From: Panulirus ornatus
Taxonomy: Eukaryota > Arthropoda > Malacostraca > Decapoda > Palinuridae
DNA: 64,000 nucleotides
Assembly: GCF_036320965.1 (NCBI RefSeq)
Contig: NC_092226.1
Span: 17,291,002-17,355,001 of the forward strand
Direction of reading: 5' to 3'
The translations under genes and the position numbers were made by a program. The notes under the pieces are model-generated. The model saw only the letters and a list, made by a program, of their open reading frames with translations, had not been told where the DNA came from and made no database searches. Numbering within the stretch: the stretch's first letter is position 1; each line of letters begins with the position of its first letter. This document shows positions 1-11,500 of the stretch, one piece after another.

Positions 1-2640
1 GATTTGTAGGGGTTTTCAGAAAAGAAGAGAGAATGTTGGGGTGAAGAGAGTGGTGAGAGTAAGTGAGCTTGGGAAGGAGACTTGCGTGAGGAAGTACCAG
101 GAGAGACTGAGTACAGAATGGAAAAAGATGAGAACAAAGGAGGTAAGGGGAGTGGGGGAGGAATGGGATGTATTTAGGGAAGCAGTGATGGCTTGCGCAA
201 AAGATGCTTGTGGCATGAGAAGCGTGGGAGGTGGGTTGATTAGAAAAGGTAGTGAGTAGTGGGATGAAGAAGTAAGATTATTAGTGAAAGAGAAGAGAGA
301 GGCATTTGGACGATTTTTGCAGGGAAAAAAATGCAGATGAGTGGGAGAGGTATAAAAGAAGGAGGTCAAGAGAAAGGTGCAAGAGGTGAAAAAGAGGGCA
401 AATGAGAGATGGGTGAGAGAGTATCATTAAATTTTACGGAGAATAAAAAGATGTTTTGGAAGGAGGTAAATAAAGTGTGTAAGACAGGGGAGCAAATGGG
501 AACTTCAGTGAAGGGGGCTGATGGGGAGGTGATAACAAGTAGTGGTGTTGTGAGAAGGAGATGGAGTGAGTATTTTGAAGGTTTGTTGAATGTGTTTGAT
601 GATAAAGTGGCAGATATAGGGTGTTTTGGTCGAGGTGGTGTGCAAAGTGAGAGGGTTAGGGCAAATGATTTGGTATATAGAGAAGAGATAGTAAAAGCTT
701 TACGGAAGATGAAAGCCGGCAAGGCAGCAGGTTTGGATGGTATTGCAGTGGAATTTATTAAGAAAGGGGGTGACTGTATTGTTGACTGGTTGGTAAGGTT
801 ATTTAATGTATGTATGATTCATGGTGAGGTGCTTGAGGATTGGCGGAATGCTTGCATAGTGCCATAGTACAAAGGCAGAGGGGATAAGAGTGAGTACTCA
901 AATTACAGAGGTATAAGTTTGTTGAGTATTCCTGGTAAATTATATGGGAGGGTATTGATTGAGAGGATGAAGGCATGTACAGAGCATCAGATTGGGGAAG
1001 AGCAGTGTGGTTTCCGAAGTGGTAGAGGATGTGTGGATCAGGTGTTTGCTTTGAAGAATGTATGTGAGAAATACTTAGAAAAACAAATGGATTTGTATGT
1101 AGCATTTATGGATCTGGAGAAGGCATATGATAGAGTTGATAGAGATGCTCTGTGGAAGGTATTAAGAATATATGGTGTGGGAGGCAAGTTGTTAGAAGCA
1201 GTGAAAAGTTTTTATCGAGGATGTAAGGCATGTGTACGTGTAGGAAGAGAGGAAAGTGATTGGTTCTCAGTGAATGTGGGTTTGCGGCAGGGGTGTGTGA
1301 TGTCTCCATGGTTGTTTAATTTGTTTATGGATGGGGTTGTTAGGGAGGTGAATGCAAGAGTTATGGATAGAGGGGCAAGTATGCAGTCTGTTCTGGATGA
1401 GAGAGCTTGGGAAGTGTCAGTTGTTGTTCGCTGATGATACAGCGATGGTGGCTGATTCATGTAAGAAACTGCAGAAGCTGGTGACTGAGTTTGGTAAAGT
1501 GTGTGAAAGAAGAAGTTAAGAGTAAATGTGAATAAGAGCACGGTTATTAGGTACAGTAGGGTTGAGGGTCAAGTCAATTGGGAGGTAAGTTTGAATGGAG
1601 AAAAACTGGAGGAAGTAAAGTGTTTTAGATATCTGGGAGTGGATCTGGCAGCGGATGGAACCATGGAAGCGGAAGTGAATCATAGGGTGGGGGAGGGGGC
1701 GAAAGTTCTGGGAGCCTTGAAGAATTTTTGGAAGTCGAGAACATTATCTCTGAAAGCAAAAATGGGTGTGTTTGAAGGAATAGTGGTTCCAACAATGTTG
1801 TATGGTTGCGAGGCGTGGGCTGTGGATAGAGTTGTGCACAGGAGGGTGGATGTGCTGGAAATGAGATGTTTGAGGACAATATGTGGTGTGAGGTGGTTTG
1901 ATCGAGTAAGTAATGTAAGGGTAAGAGAGATGTTTGGAAATAAAAAGAGTGTGGTTGAGAGAGCAGAAGAGGGTGTTTTGAAATGGTTTGGTCACATGGA
2001 GAGAATGAGTGAGGAAAGATTGACCAAGAGGATATATGTGTCGGAGGTGGAGGGAACGAGGAGAAGTGGGAGACCAAATTTTAGGTGGAAAGATAGAGTG
2101 AAAAAGATTTTGAGTGATCGGGGCCTGAACATGCAGGAGGGTGAAAGGCGTGCAAGGAATAGAGTGAATTGGAACAATGTGGTATACCGGGGTCGACGTG
2201 CTGTCACTGGATTGAACCAGGGCATGTGAAGCGTCTGGGGTAAACCATGGAAAGTTGTGTGGGGCCTGGATGTGGAAAGGGAGCTGTGGTTTCGGTGCAT
2301 TATTACATGACAGCTAGAGACTGAGTGTGAACGAATGGGGCCTTTGGTGTCTTTTCCTAGCGCTACCTCGCACACATGAGGGGGGAAGGGGTTGTTATTC
2401 TCTGTGTGGCGAGGTGGCGATGGGAACAAATAAAGGCAGACAGTATGAATTATGTACATGTGTATATATGTATATGTCTGTGTGTGTCTATATATGTGTA
2501 CATTAAGATGTATAGGTATGTATATTTGCGTGTGTGGACGTGTATGTATATACATGTGTATGTGGGCAGGTTGGGCCATTCTTTCGTCTGTTTCCTTATG
2601 CTACCTCGCTAACACGGGAGACAGCGACAAAGCAAAATAA
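1..2640 (+). mobile_element. Family A LINE copy, 5' end outside window
   Basis: A non-LTR retrotransposon in + orientation. It opens in the linker after the endonuclease, runs through the RT and ends in the long-form 3' UTR (about 2230-2640). RT blocks: KAAGLDGIAVEFIKKGGDC near 715-780, SNYRGI then LYGRV near 900-950, FMDLEKAYD near 1105-1131, GLRQGCVMSPWLF near 1280-1318, and the C-terminal block through about 2228. The frame is dead: a TAG near 866 in VP*YKG, a 2-bp loss near 1416 just before the FADDT motif, and a 1-bp loss near 1514. The 3' end carries TTCGTCTGTTTCC, the CTCGC hairpin tail and a TA-rich stretch. Its 5' end, with the endonuclease, lies outside the window. Confidence 0.92.
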
Positions 2641-3469
2641 ATATATATATATCAAGCAAGAGATTATATTTATGATACTTTTGTCACTGAGTGATGTGCT
2701 CCAAGTTCAGGTATATGTTCTTCATTTTGTGATGATTGATTATCCATGGTTTACTGTGAGAAAGATTAATGTTTTAAAGTGAGAATTAAGAAAATGTCTC
2801 TCAACAGTTTTGTCAGCAAAGGTATTTCATTTGTTATTGCAGCCTTTAGTTATTAAACAAGAAACTTATATAGTAATACTACTAAGAGAAGCTTCCATAT
2901 TCACTGTAGAACTTTATGGTATTCAGGTTGACTGAAATTCATTGAGAAATCCCCAAAAAGAAATTCACAACCTACTCAGTGTTGGAATGCACTCCAAGCT
3001 CTATCAGACTCTACTTCAGTGTATCCAATAGATCAAAAAAAATTTGATTGTAACAGTTCACCCAGAGCATTAGAGTATAGAATTTTCCTAAAGTTCTGGG
3101 ATTTATACAATCAACTCAAAGCATAAGAGTACAGAATTTGATGTGTTATAGACTTATGGCAAAAGATGAAGCTAGAGCAGCTATATTTAGCAACCTTTGT
3201 GTAAGTTTATGTGTGGTGAGTTTATGTGTATAATTAAAAAATTTTTTACATGTAAATGGCAGGCTGGATAAAAATTGGAAGCCCAGAGAAATAACAGACT
3301 AAAGAAGGTATAGGTATTGAAGTATGGCATTCCTCCGTGAACAGGAATTGCTGTTTTGAGTCAACACTGTTGGCTGAGGATGTGTCATACTGTGTTGACC
3401 CATAGACATTCAATTGAGGAGAGACCTGCCCGCTATGTGACATTTGCAATTGCAATATTACTTTTGAAC
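2641..3469. other. No gene recognised
   Basis: AT-rich sequence between a LINE tail and the first copy of the 600-bp repeat. I see no coding homology and no clear ZWILCH exon, although the missing upstream exons of that gene could be anywhere from here to 8440 or outside the window. Confidence 0.5.
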
Positions 3470-4095
3470 ATATCTGTCTATCTCTGATGCCTGTTCCCTT
3501 CTGGAACTCCCTCATGGGGTTGGCCATGGCAATAGTCTCCATAACAGTGAACTTCATCGCTGCTTCTTACCCTGTAGTGTCTTAAACTGAACAGGCCACT
3601 GGCAGAGGGCAAGTCCAGTGCAGTGTTTGCAGAAGCTCCTACCTGATGTTCCTACTGACTACCTCTACCAAATGCTCCTGCCTAATGTTCCTCCCTATTA
3701 CTTCTACCTAATGTTTCTACCTAAATGTTTCTACCTACTACTTCTCTCTATTGCTCCTACCAATTTACCAAAAGGCAGGGCTAGCACATAGTGCTCACTA
3801 TGGGAAAATCTAGAGTTATAAAGAATAAGCTGTGTGATATAAGTGTTATCAAGTGTTATGTGTGATGAGGAGAGATTGTATTTTTGTGGACAGAATGTCA
3901 GTAGTCCATTTGTGGGTGAGGCAGAAAGATGAGACAGCTACATGGGTAAGAGGAGTGCAACTTGACAACCACTGAAGTGCTGGCTTATTATGCAGCCATC
4001 ATTAACCCTTTCAATACCGAGGCAGGTAGTATTGGTAATATACCTCTTGTTGTTGACTACCTACCAAATACTACCTACCTGTAGAACGTTTACTA
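3470..4095 (+). repeat. 600-bp dispersed repeat, copy 1
   Basis: It begins at a TATC-like run (TATCTGTCTATCTCTGATGC), passes ACTCCCTCATGG, the block ACAGGCCACTGGCAGAGGGC, a low-complexity stretch of the type CTACCTAATGTTCC, the block TTTTGCCAAAAGGCAGGGCTAGC (given by sense; copies vary), and ends near CTACCTACC. Other copies are at 9117, 36475, 48488 and 62945. There is no reading frame of interest and no RT homology. The type (non-autonomous DNA element, SINE or other) is not clear. Confidence 0.8.
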
Positions 4096-4470
4096 TGCCA
4101 AAAGTATAGTAACCTCAGAATTGAATATAAACTTTGTAATAATGTAAGGAATGTAAGTATTAGAGGAATTTTAGAAAATAACATTTATGTGAATAGGTTG
4201 ATGAGTTTCTTAAAAGGAGCTGCAATATTTGTTTTCATGTAAATAGTTGAATATGTTGGATATGTTCTAAAGATCTAGATATGTAACATTAATGTAATTG
4301 TTTCAGTTTTAAGATTTTTTCATTTAAGTGCAGGATAACCATTTGGTTTTTAGTGCTTTACAAATAACACAAATTTGAATCAGTCCAAATCATAGCCTAT
4401 TTAATGGCATTGCTTTGACTTACAAGGTGTTTTGGATGATCTCTCAGGTCACTGGATTTTGTTCATTATC

Positions 4471-4700
4471 TCCCTGGGGATAAGGGAGAAAGAATGCTTC
4501 CCATGTATTCCCTGTGTCGTAGAAGGTGACTAAAAGGGATGGGAGCAGGGGGCTGAAAATCCTCCCCTCCAATTTTTACTTTTCCAAAAGAAGGAACAGA
4601 GAAGAGGGTCGAGTGAATTTTCCCTCAAAGGCTCAGTCCTCTATTCTCAATGCTACCTCGCTAATGTGGGAAATGGCGAATATTTATGAAAAAGTATGTA
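4471..4700 (+). mobile_element. SINE-like element with LINE-type tail, copy 1
   Basis: It starts CTCCCTGGGGATAAGGGAG and carries TGTCGTAGAAGGTGACTAAAA, CAGAGAAGAGGG and CAATGCTACCTCGCTAATG. It then ends in a GGGAAATGGCGAATA-type tail. It is about 230 bp and non-coding. I see no tRNA A or B box in the head, so its promoter origin is unknown. The tail resembles that of family A LINEs. Confidence 0.8.
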
Positions 4701-4899
4701 ACTTGGGTATATCAGGTACATACAGCCTCTTGGTTCACTTGCATACATCCTCAGCTGCAGTCCAGTGTGCTAAAGTGAACAAAAGCTTCTATACTACTGT
4801 GTATACTTCTTGATATATAACGTTCAACATGAGTATACCACTTTTCACATCTTCACCTTTACACAATAGCTCCATTGCATGTGATAGAAAACATTCCCA

Positions 4900-6420
4900 G
4901 CATCCAAATTAAGAATGCCTGTAGTCTTCACTGTTTTACTTACTGCATCTAGCCAAATATTTCTCAGTCTCCCTCCTCTTATATTAACTTAGGTCATATT
5001 ATCATACATCTTCTTCATCAGTCTATCATTTGCTGCACGTTTTACATAGCATTTCCATCATATTCTGTACTCTGTTCTTCTAATTTCATTTATTCTGTGT
5101 CAGTTATTCACATCAACTGCTCTTACATTTGAGCCATGGACCTAGGAAAACTAAGATTCCATAGCCTTAGATGAATACTAGAAACATCATAAGAACCTCT
5201 TTCACATAATATCCCTGAATTCTTATCTCTATGATATCTTTCCATTCAAGCTGATAGTATTCTGTGACAAGAACCTCATTCCAGTTATCATTTTTAAATA
5301 TCCTCCTCCTGCACACATCTTCAAACTGGCCAATTAATGTACATGACTCTTTGTCTGATTCAGCTGTCAAAAATGATATCACCTGGATACAGTAAGTGTA
5401 GTAACTTATAAGCAGTTCTACCTTACTTCATTTGTATCTTGCATTCATCCCATCTCTTTCTTATCATATATAATGCCAAGTCCATAAAATCTTAAAACAT
5501 CCACAGTGACATTACACAATCACCTTGAGGTGCTGTGGCATTTAATTTCACATAAGCATTATGACACTTCCAGTGTAAAAGGTCCATTTGTCACTTGTGA
5601 GGTTTCCATGCAAATTATAAAGAATTAGAATTTCAAAAGTTCTTTCCTACAAATTCTATTATGTACCCTTTCTAAATCTGTAGAAGATGCATGCATTTCT
5701 TTCTTTGAACTTAATCCACTATCTGCTGAATATCAAAAATCTAGCACAGATGGCTTCCCCTTCCTATACCCACCATGTACACCTTTTACGTGGGGTTCGT
5801 TAATCCTTTTTGACACAGTCACAAACCTACCATATACATAGCCAATGATGTTAAGAAGACCTTTTCCACTTATTGATATATTTTCCCATTTACGATAACA
5901 CAATTCAAGAACCATCACTTTCATTTATTTATCAGACACTTGTCTACTTGTCCATATTGCTGTACACAAAGGAACTGTAACCTTTAGTCTTCACTCACTC
6001 ACTCTTGCCCACACTTATACTCCAGCTTTTCAATTTTCTGAGGTGCATTGCTTCTCTTCTAACCTTCCCCATAACCATGCACTCCTTTAACCTCATCCTG
6101 CCATGCTAATACTCCTATTCCTTATATTGTCATCCTTGATTATTTCTCAAAAGTATTTTGTTTTTGCTTACAAGCTTCATTCCTTATCACGAGGAAGCTC
6201 CCAATTCACTTGTAAAACTTTAGTTTTCTTTTTCCAGTTTCCTAATTTGCTGTTCCTGCATTACTATATCCCAACTTTTGTATTCAAGACTTTATATTCT
6301 TTACTTATTTTGCGCCCCATTTATCACTTTTTCTGGAAGATTCAACATCTTCCAACTTTTACACATTTGTCAGGTTCCATATCTTAGCATTCTTTTCATT
6401 CTACAGTCTCGTCTTACTCT
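4900..6420 (-). pseudogene. Ancient LINE RT relic
   Basis: Minus-strand pieces keep the order of a family A-like RT. YVYGRFVTVSKRINEPHV and GYRKGKPSVLDF (about 5733-5870) parallel KLYGRVLIERVKACTEHQI and GFRSGRGCVDQVF. DISFLTAESDKESCTLIGQF then DVCRRRIF (about 5290-5370) parallels ADDTALVADSCEKLQ and KVCERRKL. Near 5000-5040 a piece reading CKRAANDRLMKKMYD recalls the MSEERLTKRIYVSE block. It is full of stops and far more diverged than the family A copies, so it may be a different, older lineage. Limits are approximate. Confidence 0.65.
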
Positions 6421-6829
6421 ACCCTTTATTTGTAGAGTATAGAGTACATTCTGAAATTGCCTGTAAAGATATGTACAAAATATGCAGAATGCCTTTTTTA
6501 ATGAGCATTGAAGAAAACAAGAAATTGCAACAATAGGATTTGGTTATGGCTGTACTTAAGGGAGAAATCTCAAACCTTGAAATGATTTTTAAAAGATACT
6601 GTGAAAGATAAATTCAGGCCTTAAGTACAAAAATCTTATGTGCCCATGTGATGCAGCAGTGAAAAGGTATTGTGCCTGTCTCCTTATGTTCATTGTCAAC
6701 TTATGCCTTTTTTTTTTTTTACATTATTGTTTTGTCATAATCAGCTACAATAATGTTAGTTGTCCATTCATCTACTTATTGTCAGTATTTATATGTATAA
6801 AGGACAGAAGACATCACTGGTAGGATTTG

Positions 6830-8140
6830 AGAGGAGCGATGAAGCTCGTAAAGAAAGAAAAAGCTGGAAGCGTAGATGGAGTGATGTTTGAGATGGGGAA
6901 GAAAGGAGATGAAACTGCCATGGAGTGGATCTGGGAAGTGTGAATGGAGGAATAAAACTATGTTCATGTGCCTGAAGTCAGGAGAAGGTACTATTTATTC
7001 CATTCTCTAAAGGGAATCGGATTAGATGTGATTGTATGAATTATGGAGGAATAAATCTTGATTGAGTAGTTGGCAAGATATAATAAAATATAGTGAGTGA
7101 TTATGTTAAAAAATTAGGGAAACCCTTATTGGTGAAGAACAAGTTGGATGAAGGAAGGGAAGAAGGTATGTAGACATGACTAAAGCACTTGACAGATTCA
7201 TTAATGGAGAAGGTTGTAGAAAAAAAGAAGTTAGCGTATGCAGCATTTATGGATTTGGGAGAGGGAAAACTCTGATTCTATACAATGTTCATGAAAGACA
7301 TGAATGTTTTTCAGAGCTTTTGCACCGACAGCAGAGCATGTATGAGAGTGACTGGTGATATGAGTAAGTGATTTGAAATAGATGTGGGAGTGCTTCAGTG
7401 TTTTGTGATTTTTCCCTTCATCATTTAATGTTTCTTATGAATGGAGCATTACGCAAAATGAAACTTAGGTGTCGATGATGGTGATGTGATTGTTAATCAT
7501 GAAGGAACAGAATGGAGGTTACGTCATTTGCTGTGTGCAGATGATGCTCTCTTTTTATCTAATGCAGTGGAAGAGCTTGCAGATATTTGAGAGTGAATTT
7601 CAGGAAGGTTAGTAATGGGAAAACTGAAGTTGAGAGTTAAATTATGCGTGAGAGAAAATTAGAGATGCACTGAAATTTGGGGGAATGGGGAAAGTGTAAC
7701 ATTAGGTTGTGCAAGAAGCATTCATGGAGTACTTGCCTTACTGCCGATTCATGGATGTGAAACCCAAACCCAAGTTTATGTAAGTTAGATCTGTAAGAGA
7801 AGCAGAGATAGGTGACTTGCTTAGTGTAGGTGGAACTTAGAAGGATAGCTAAATCAATTGATTGAAGATATGAGAAAGAAATGTGGTGTGAAGAGTGTTG
7901 GAAAGGCACAGGGATGAGTGTCTTTAAGGATGATATGGCCATGTTAAATACATGGCAGATGATAGGTTGGTCAAGAAGATATTTGTAGTAACATAGTAGA
8001 AGGTACAAGGAGGAGAGGAAGACTGCAGAAGAGGTGGAGAGACAATGTATTAGGGGTCGGGATGTTTCATATAAAGATATCAGAGGAATGATTGGGAAAT
8101 GGGTGCAGTGGAAGCATTTTTTGTTTAAATCTCTGTGTGT
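6830..8140 (+). pseudogene. Ancient LINE RT relic
   Basis: Plus-strand decayed RT. Visible parts are KAGSVDGVMFEMGKKGDE near 6862-6912 (like KAAGLDGIAVEFIKKGGD), CMNYGGI near 7030-7055, KEVSVCSIYGFG then a frameshift around the FMDLEKAYD site near 7220-7260, CADDALFLS near 7535-7561 (the catalytic block, with F changed to C) and GTRRRGRLQKRWRDNV near 8005-8050. Many stops and frameshifts. It faces the equally old minus-strand relic at 4900-6420. Confidence 0.7.
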
Positions 8141-8440
8141 AGAGGCTTTGGTCTAACTTAATGAAGTGTGCAGAGTGAAGAATTAAGAGGCTTATTTACA
8201 AGTGGTTTGATATATATGAATGAATTCAGAGACTTCAGTTAACCTGATCCATCCCGTATGGAATTTTGGATAGGAGATAATGATGATAGATATTGGAAAT
8301 TATTTTGGAAACCTTGTGTGTTTTTGTTCATGTGATAATCTACTTGTGCATGCAAGAAGGAAGCTTTACATTCTTGTGTATACACACATTATTTGTTTTG
8401 GTATTTTTAATTCAATTAGAAGAGCACTTCTTATTTACAG

Positions 8441-8540
8441 ATTGATAGCTTCAAAGTTTAACTTGGTTCTGAGCAAGATGTCTTGCGATACACAGGAGTA
8501 CATACCACTTTGGGTTGTCTGTGATGGAAAGGATGCACAG
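8441..8540 (+). CDS. Zwilch: ZWILCH exon a (first recognised)
   Basis: A 100-bp exon after the acceptor TTATTTACAG and before the donor GTAATT. It starts with the third base of a split codon and ends in phase 0. It encodes FNLVLSKMSCDTQEYIPLWV followed by VCDGKDAQ, matching the vertebrate stretch LKINLPVTALPPLWVRCD and its neighbours. The ATG at 8478 is internal to the conserved block, so it is unlikely to be the start codon. The split first codon demands at least one more upstream exon ending in phase 2. I could not recognise that exon between 1 and 8440. Confidence 0.85.
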
Positions 8541-11500
8541 GTAATTATTCTGAAATTCGGTTGGACATTATCCACTGTAAATGATATTCTAGCACATTAT
8601 TAGACTTGAAATTTGACACACCTTGTGCTCTGCTCCATGTAAAGTGTTTTAAGTAAGAAATAAGATCAGTGCAGATTATTTTAGCTTCCTTAGATGATAC
8701 CATTGTTCAGTTTGATTTAGCTTTGTTTCATAACAAGTAGTGATTGTGAGAATGTTGCAGGTTGTGACCAGTGGTGCCATTTCTATACTTTTGCCCCTGC
8801 TCTCTTACACAATGTATTGCAGTGCATGCAGATATGCAAGGATGCTAGATGAAAGTCTTTTAACCACTTACAGTCTCTTAAGGCTATTTATTTTATTTTA
8901 TTCGTAAGACTGTTTGAAAATGTGTTCAACCTTACATCATGAAATATATTGAAATGATGTTGGAAAAAAATAACTCCAGATGTATTTTTCATCCGCTATT
9001 GCTGATCACTGCATAGAAGTCTTGTAGATGTTTTAGCATGATGCACTAGAAAGTTTGATAGTAAGGCTTGAGTGTTAAGTTTGTTGCCAATGTTAATATT
9101 TCATGAATTATTTTTGTGTGTATATCTCTATCTACGTCTCTGACACCTGTTTCCTCAAGGAACTCTCTCGAGGGGAAGGGCATGGCAAAAGATTCTCCAT
9201 AACTTGTGAACTCCATTGAACACTCTTATCCTTTTAGTGCCTTACCCTTAACAGGTTACTGTCAGAGGGGTAACTCTAGCTCAGTGTTTCCAAAGGCTCT
9301 GACCTGATGTTCCAAGCTACTACTTTTACCTAATTCTCCCACCTAAATGTTCCTTCCTATTACTTCTACCTAATGCTCCTGTCTATAGTTCCTTCTTACA
9401 ACTTCCCTCTGTTGCTGCTACCATTTTGCCAAAAGGCAGGGCTAGCACATAGCAGTGACTTGAGGAAAATCTGAAGTTATGAAGAATGAGTTATGTGTGA
9501 TGAGGTGAGATTGTATGTTTGTGGACAGAATGCCAGCAGTTCATATGTGGGTCAAAGGATTGCAGTTAGACAACCATTGAAGTGCTGAGTCTCTATGCAG
9601 TCATCACTAACCCTCCCGATACCCAGGCAGGTAATACCAGTGATATACTTCCCTGGTCATTAGCTGCCAATCATGTACTACCTACCTACTTATTTTACCT
9701 ACACCAAAATATTGAAGTGAGGAGGAGATGGAGTGAGTATTTCGAAGGACTGTTAAATATGTTTGATGATAAAGTGGCTGATGTAGTGTATTTTAGTCAG
9801 GGTGGTATGTGAAGAGTGATTTGGTGAAGAGGGAAGAGGTGGTTAAAGCCTTGTGTAAGATGAAATGCATCTGAAGTGGATGGTATTGCATTTATATTTG
9901 TTAAGGAAGGGGATGACTGTGTTCTTGATTGGTTGGAAAGGATATTCAGTGTATGTATGGATCATGGTGAGGTGCTTGAGGCAGAATGCACATATAGTGC
10001 CATTGAATAATGGCAAGAGGGATAAAGGTGAGTGTTCAAACTATGGAGGCATAAGTTTGCTGAGTATACTCATTGAATTGTATGGGGGAGTGTTGATTAA
10101 GAGGGTGAAGGCATGTACAGAGTATCAGATTGGGTAGGAACATTTTGGTTTCAGAAGTGGTAGAGGATGTGTGGATTAGGTGTTGGCTTTGAAGAATGTT
10201 GGGTCTGTATGTGGCATATATGGATCTGGAGAAGGCATATGGTAGGGTAATGAAGATGCTTTGTGGAAGGTCTTAAGAATATATGGTTTGGGGAGGTAAG
10301 CTTCTTGAAGCAGAGAAGTTTTCGTCACGTGTGTAAGGTGCGTGTGCAAGTAGGAAGAGAGGAGAGTGAATGGTTCCTAGTGAAGGTTGACCTGCAGCAG
10401 GGATGTGTAATGTCACCATGGCTGTTTGATTTGTTTATGGATGGGATGGTGAGGGAGTTAGATACAAGACTCTTGGAGAGAGGGGCAAGCATGCCGTCTG
10501 TTGGGGACGAGAGGGCCTGGGAGGTGAGTCAGGTGTTGTTTGCCGATGATACAGCACTGGTGATGATTCAGGTAAGAAACTGCTGAAGTTGGAGACTGAG
10601 TTTGGAAGAATGTGTGAAAAGAGAAAGTTTAGATGATTATGAATAAAAGCAGGGTTATTAGGTTCAGCAGGGTTGAGGAACAAGTTAGTTGGGATGTAAG
10701 TTTGAATGGAGAAAAATTGGAGGAAGTGAATTGTTTTAGATATCTGGGAGTGGATATAGCATTGAACTGAACCATGGAAGTAGAAGTGAGTCATAGGGAG
10801 GGAAAGGGTAGAAGGTCCTGGGTGTGATGAAGAATAAATGGAAAGAGATGTTATCTGGAAGGGCAAAAATGGGTATGTATGAAGGAATAGTAATCTCAAC
10901 AATATTATATGGATGCAAGGAATGGGCTATAGATAGGGCTTGTGTGGAGGAGGGTGAATGTGTTGGAAATGAAATGTTTGAGGACAATATATGGTGTGAA
11001 GTGGTTTGATGTAGTAAGTAATGAAAGGGTAAGAGATATGTGTGATATTAAGAAGAGTGTGGTTGAGAGAGCAGAAGAGGATGTGTTGATTCACGTTTTA
11101 TGTCTGACTCCACCTTAGATGACTCTAGCATTCCCCCACCTCCTGTTGCTCCACCTAGTAATCCTATGCCCCTTCCTGTAATCTTTTTTCAAACTCTCCG
11201 AAAAGTGCTTCTTTCTCTGGACACAAGCAAGGCTTATGGTACCAATGACATCCATCTCCATGTACTGAAAGAGAATGCCTCTGAACTTGTACCTGTGCTT
11301 GCTCATCAGTTTTCCGTTTCTGTTTGAAATTCAAAACTTTTCCTTCTCTTTGGAAGCATGCTTTGATACATTCCATCCTAAGAAGGGTGATCATTCTGAC
11401 TTTCCTACTATCATCCTATTGCTCTGATATCTACCGTTTCCAAAGTCTTTGAATCCTTCCTTAACTTCTATATCCTTAAACACCTCAAAAATTACAATCT

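Noticed and set aside
2452..2640. Open frames rich in YVYI and MYMCIYVYV-type repeats
   Set aside because: They come from the GTATATGTATATG-rich 3' UTR of the LINE, not from a protein gene.
8478..8540. ATG at 8478 as the ZWILCH start
   Set aside because: It lies inside a conserved block with homology upstream of it, and the exon has a good acceptor in front.
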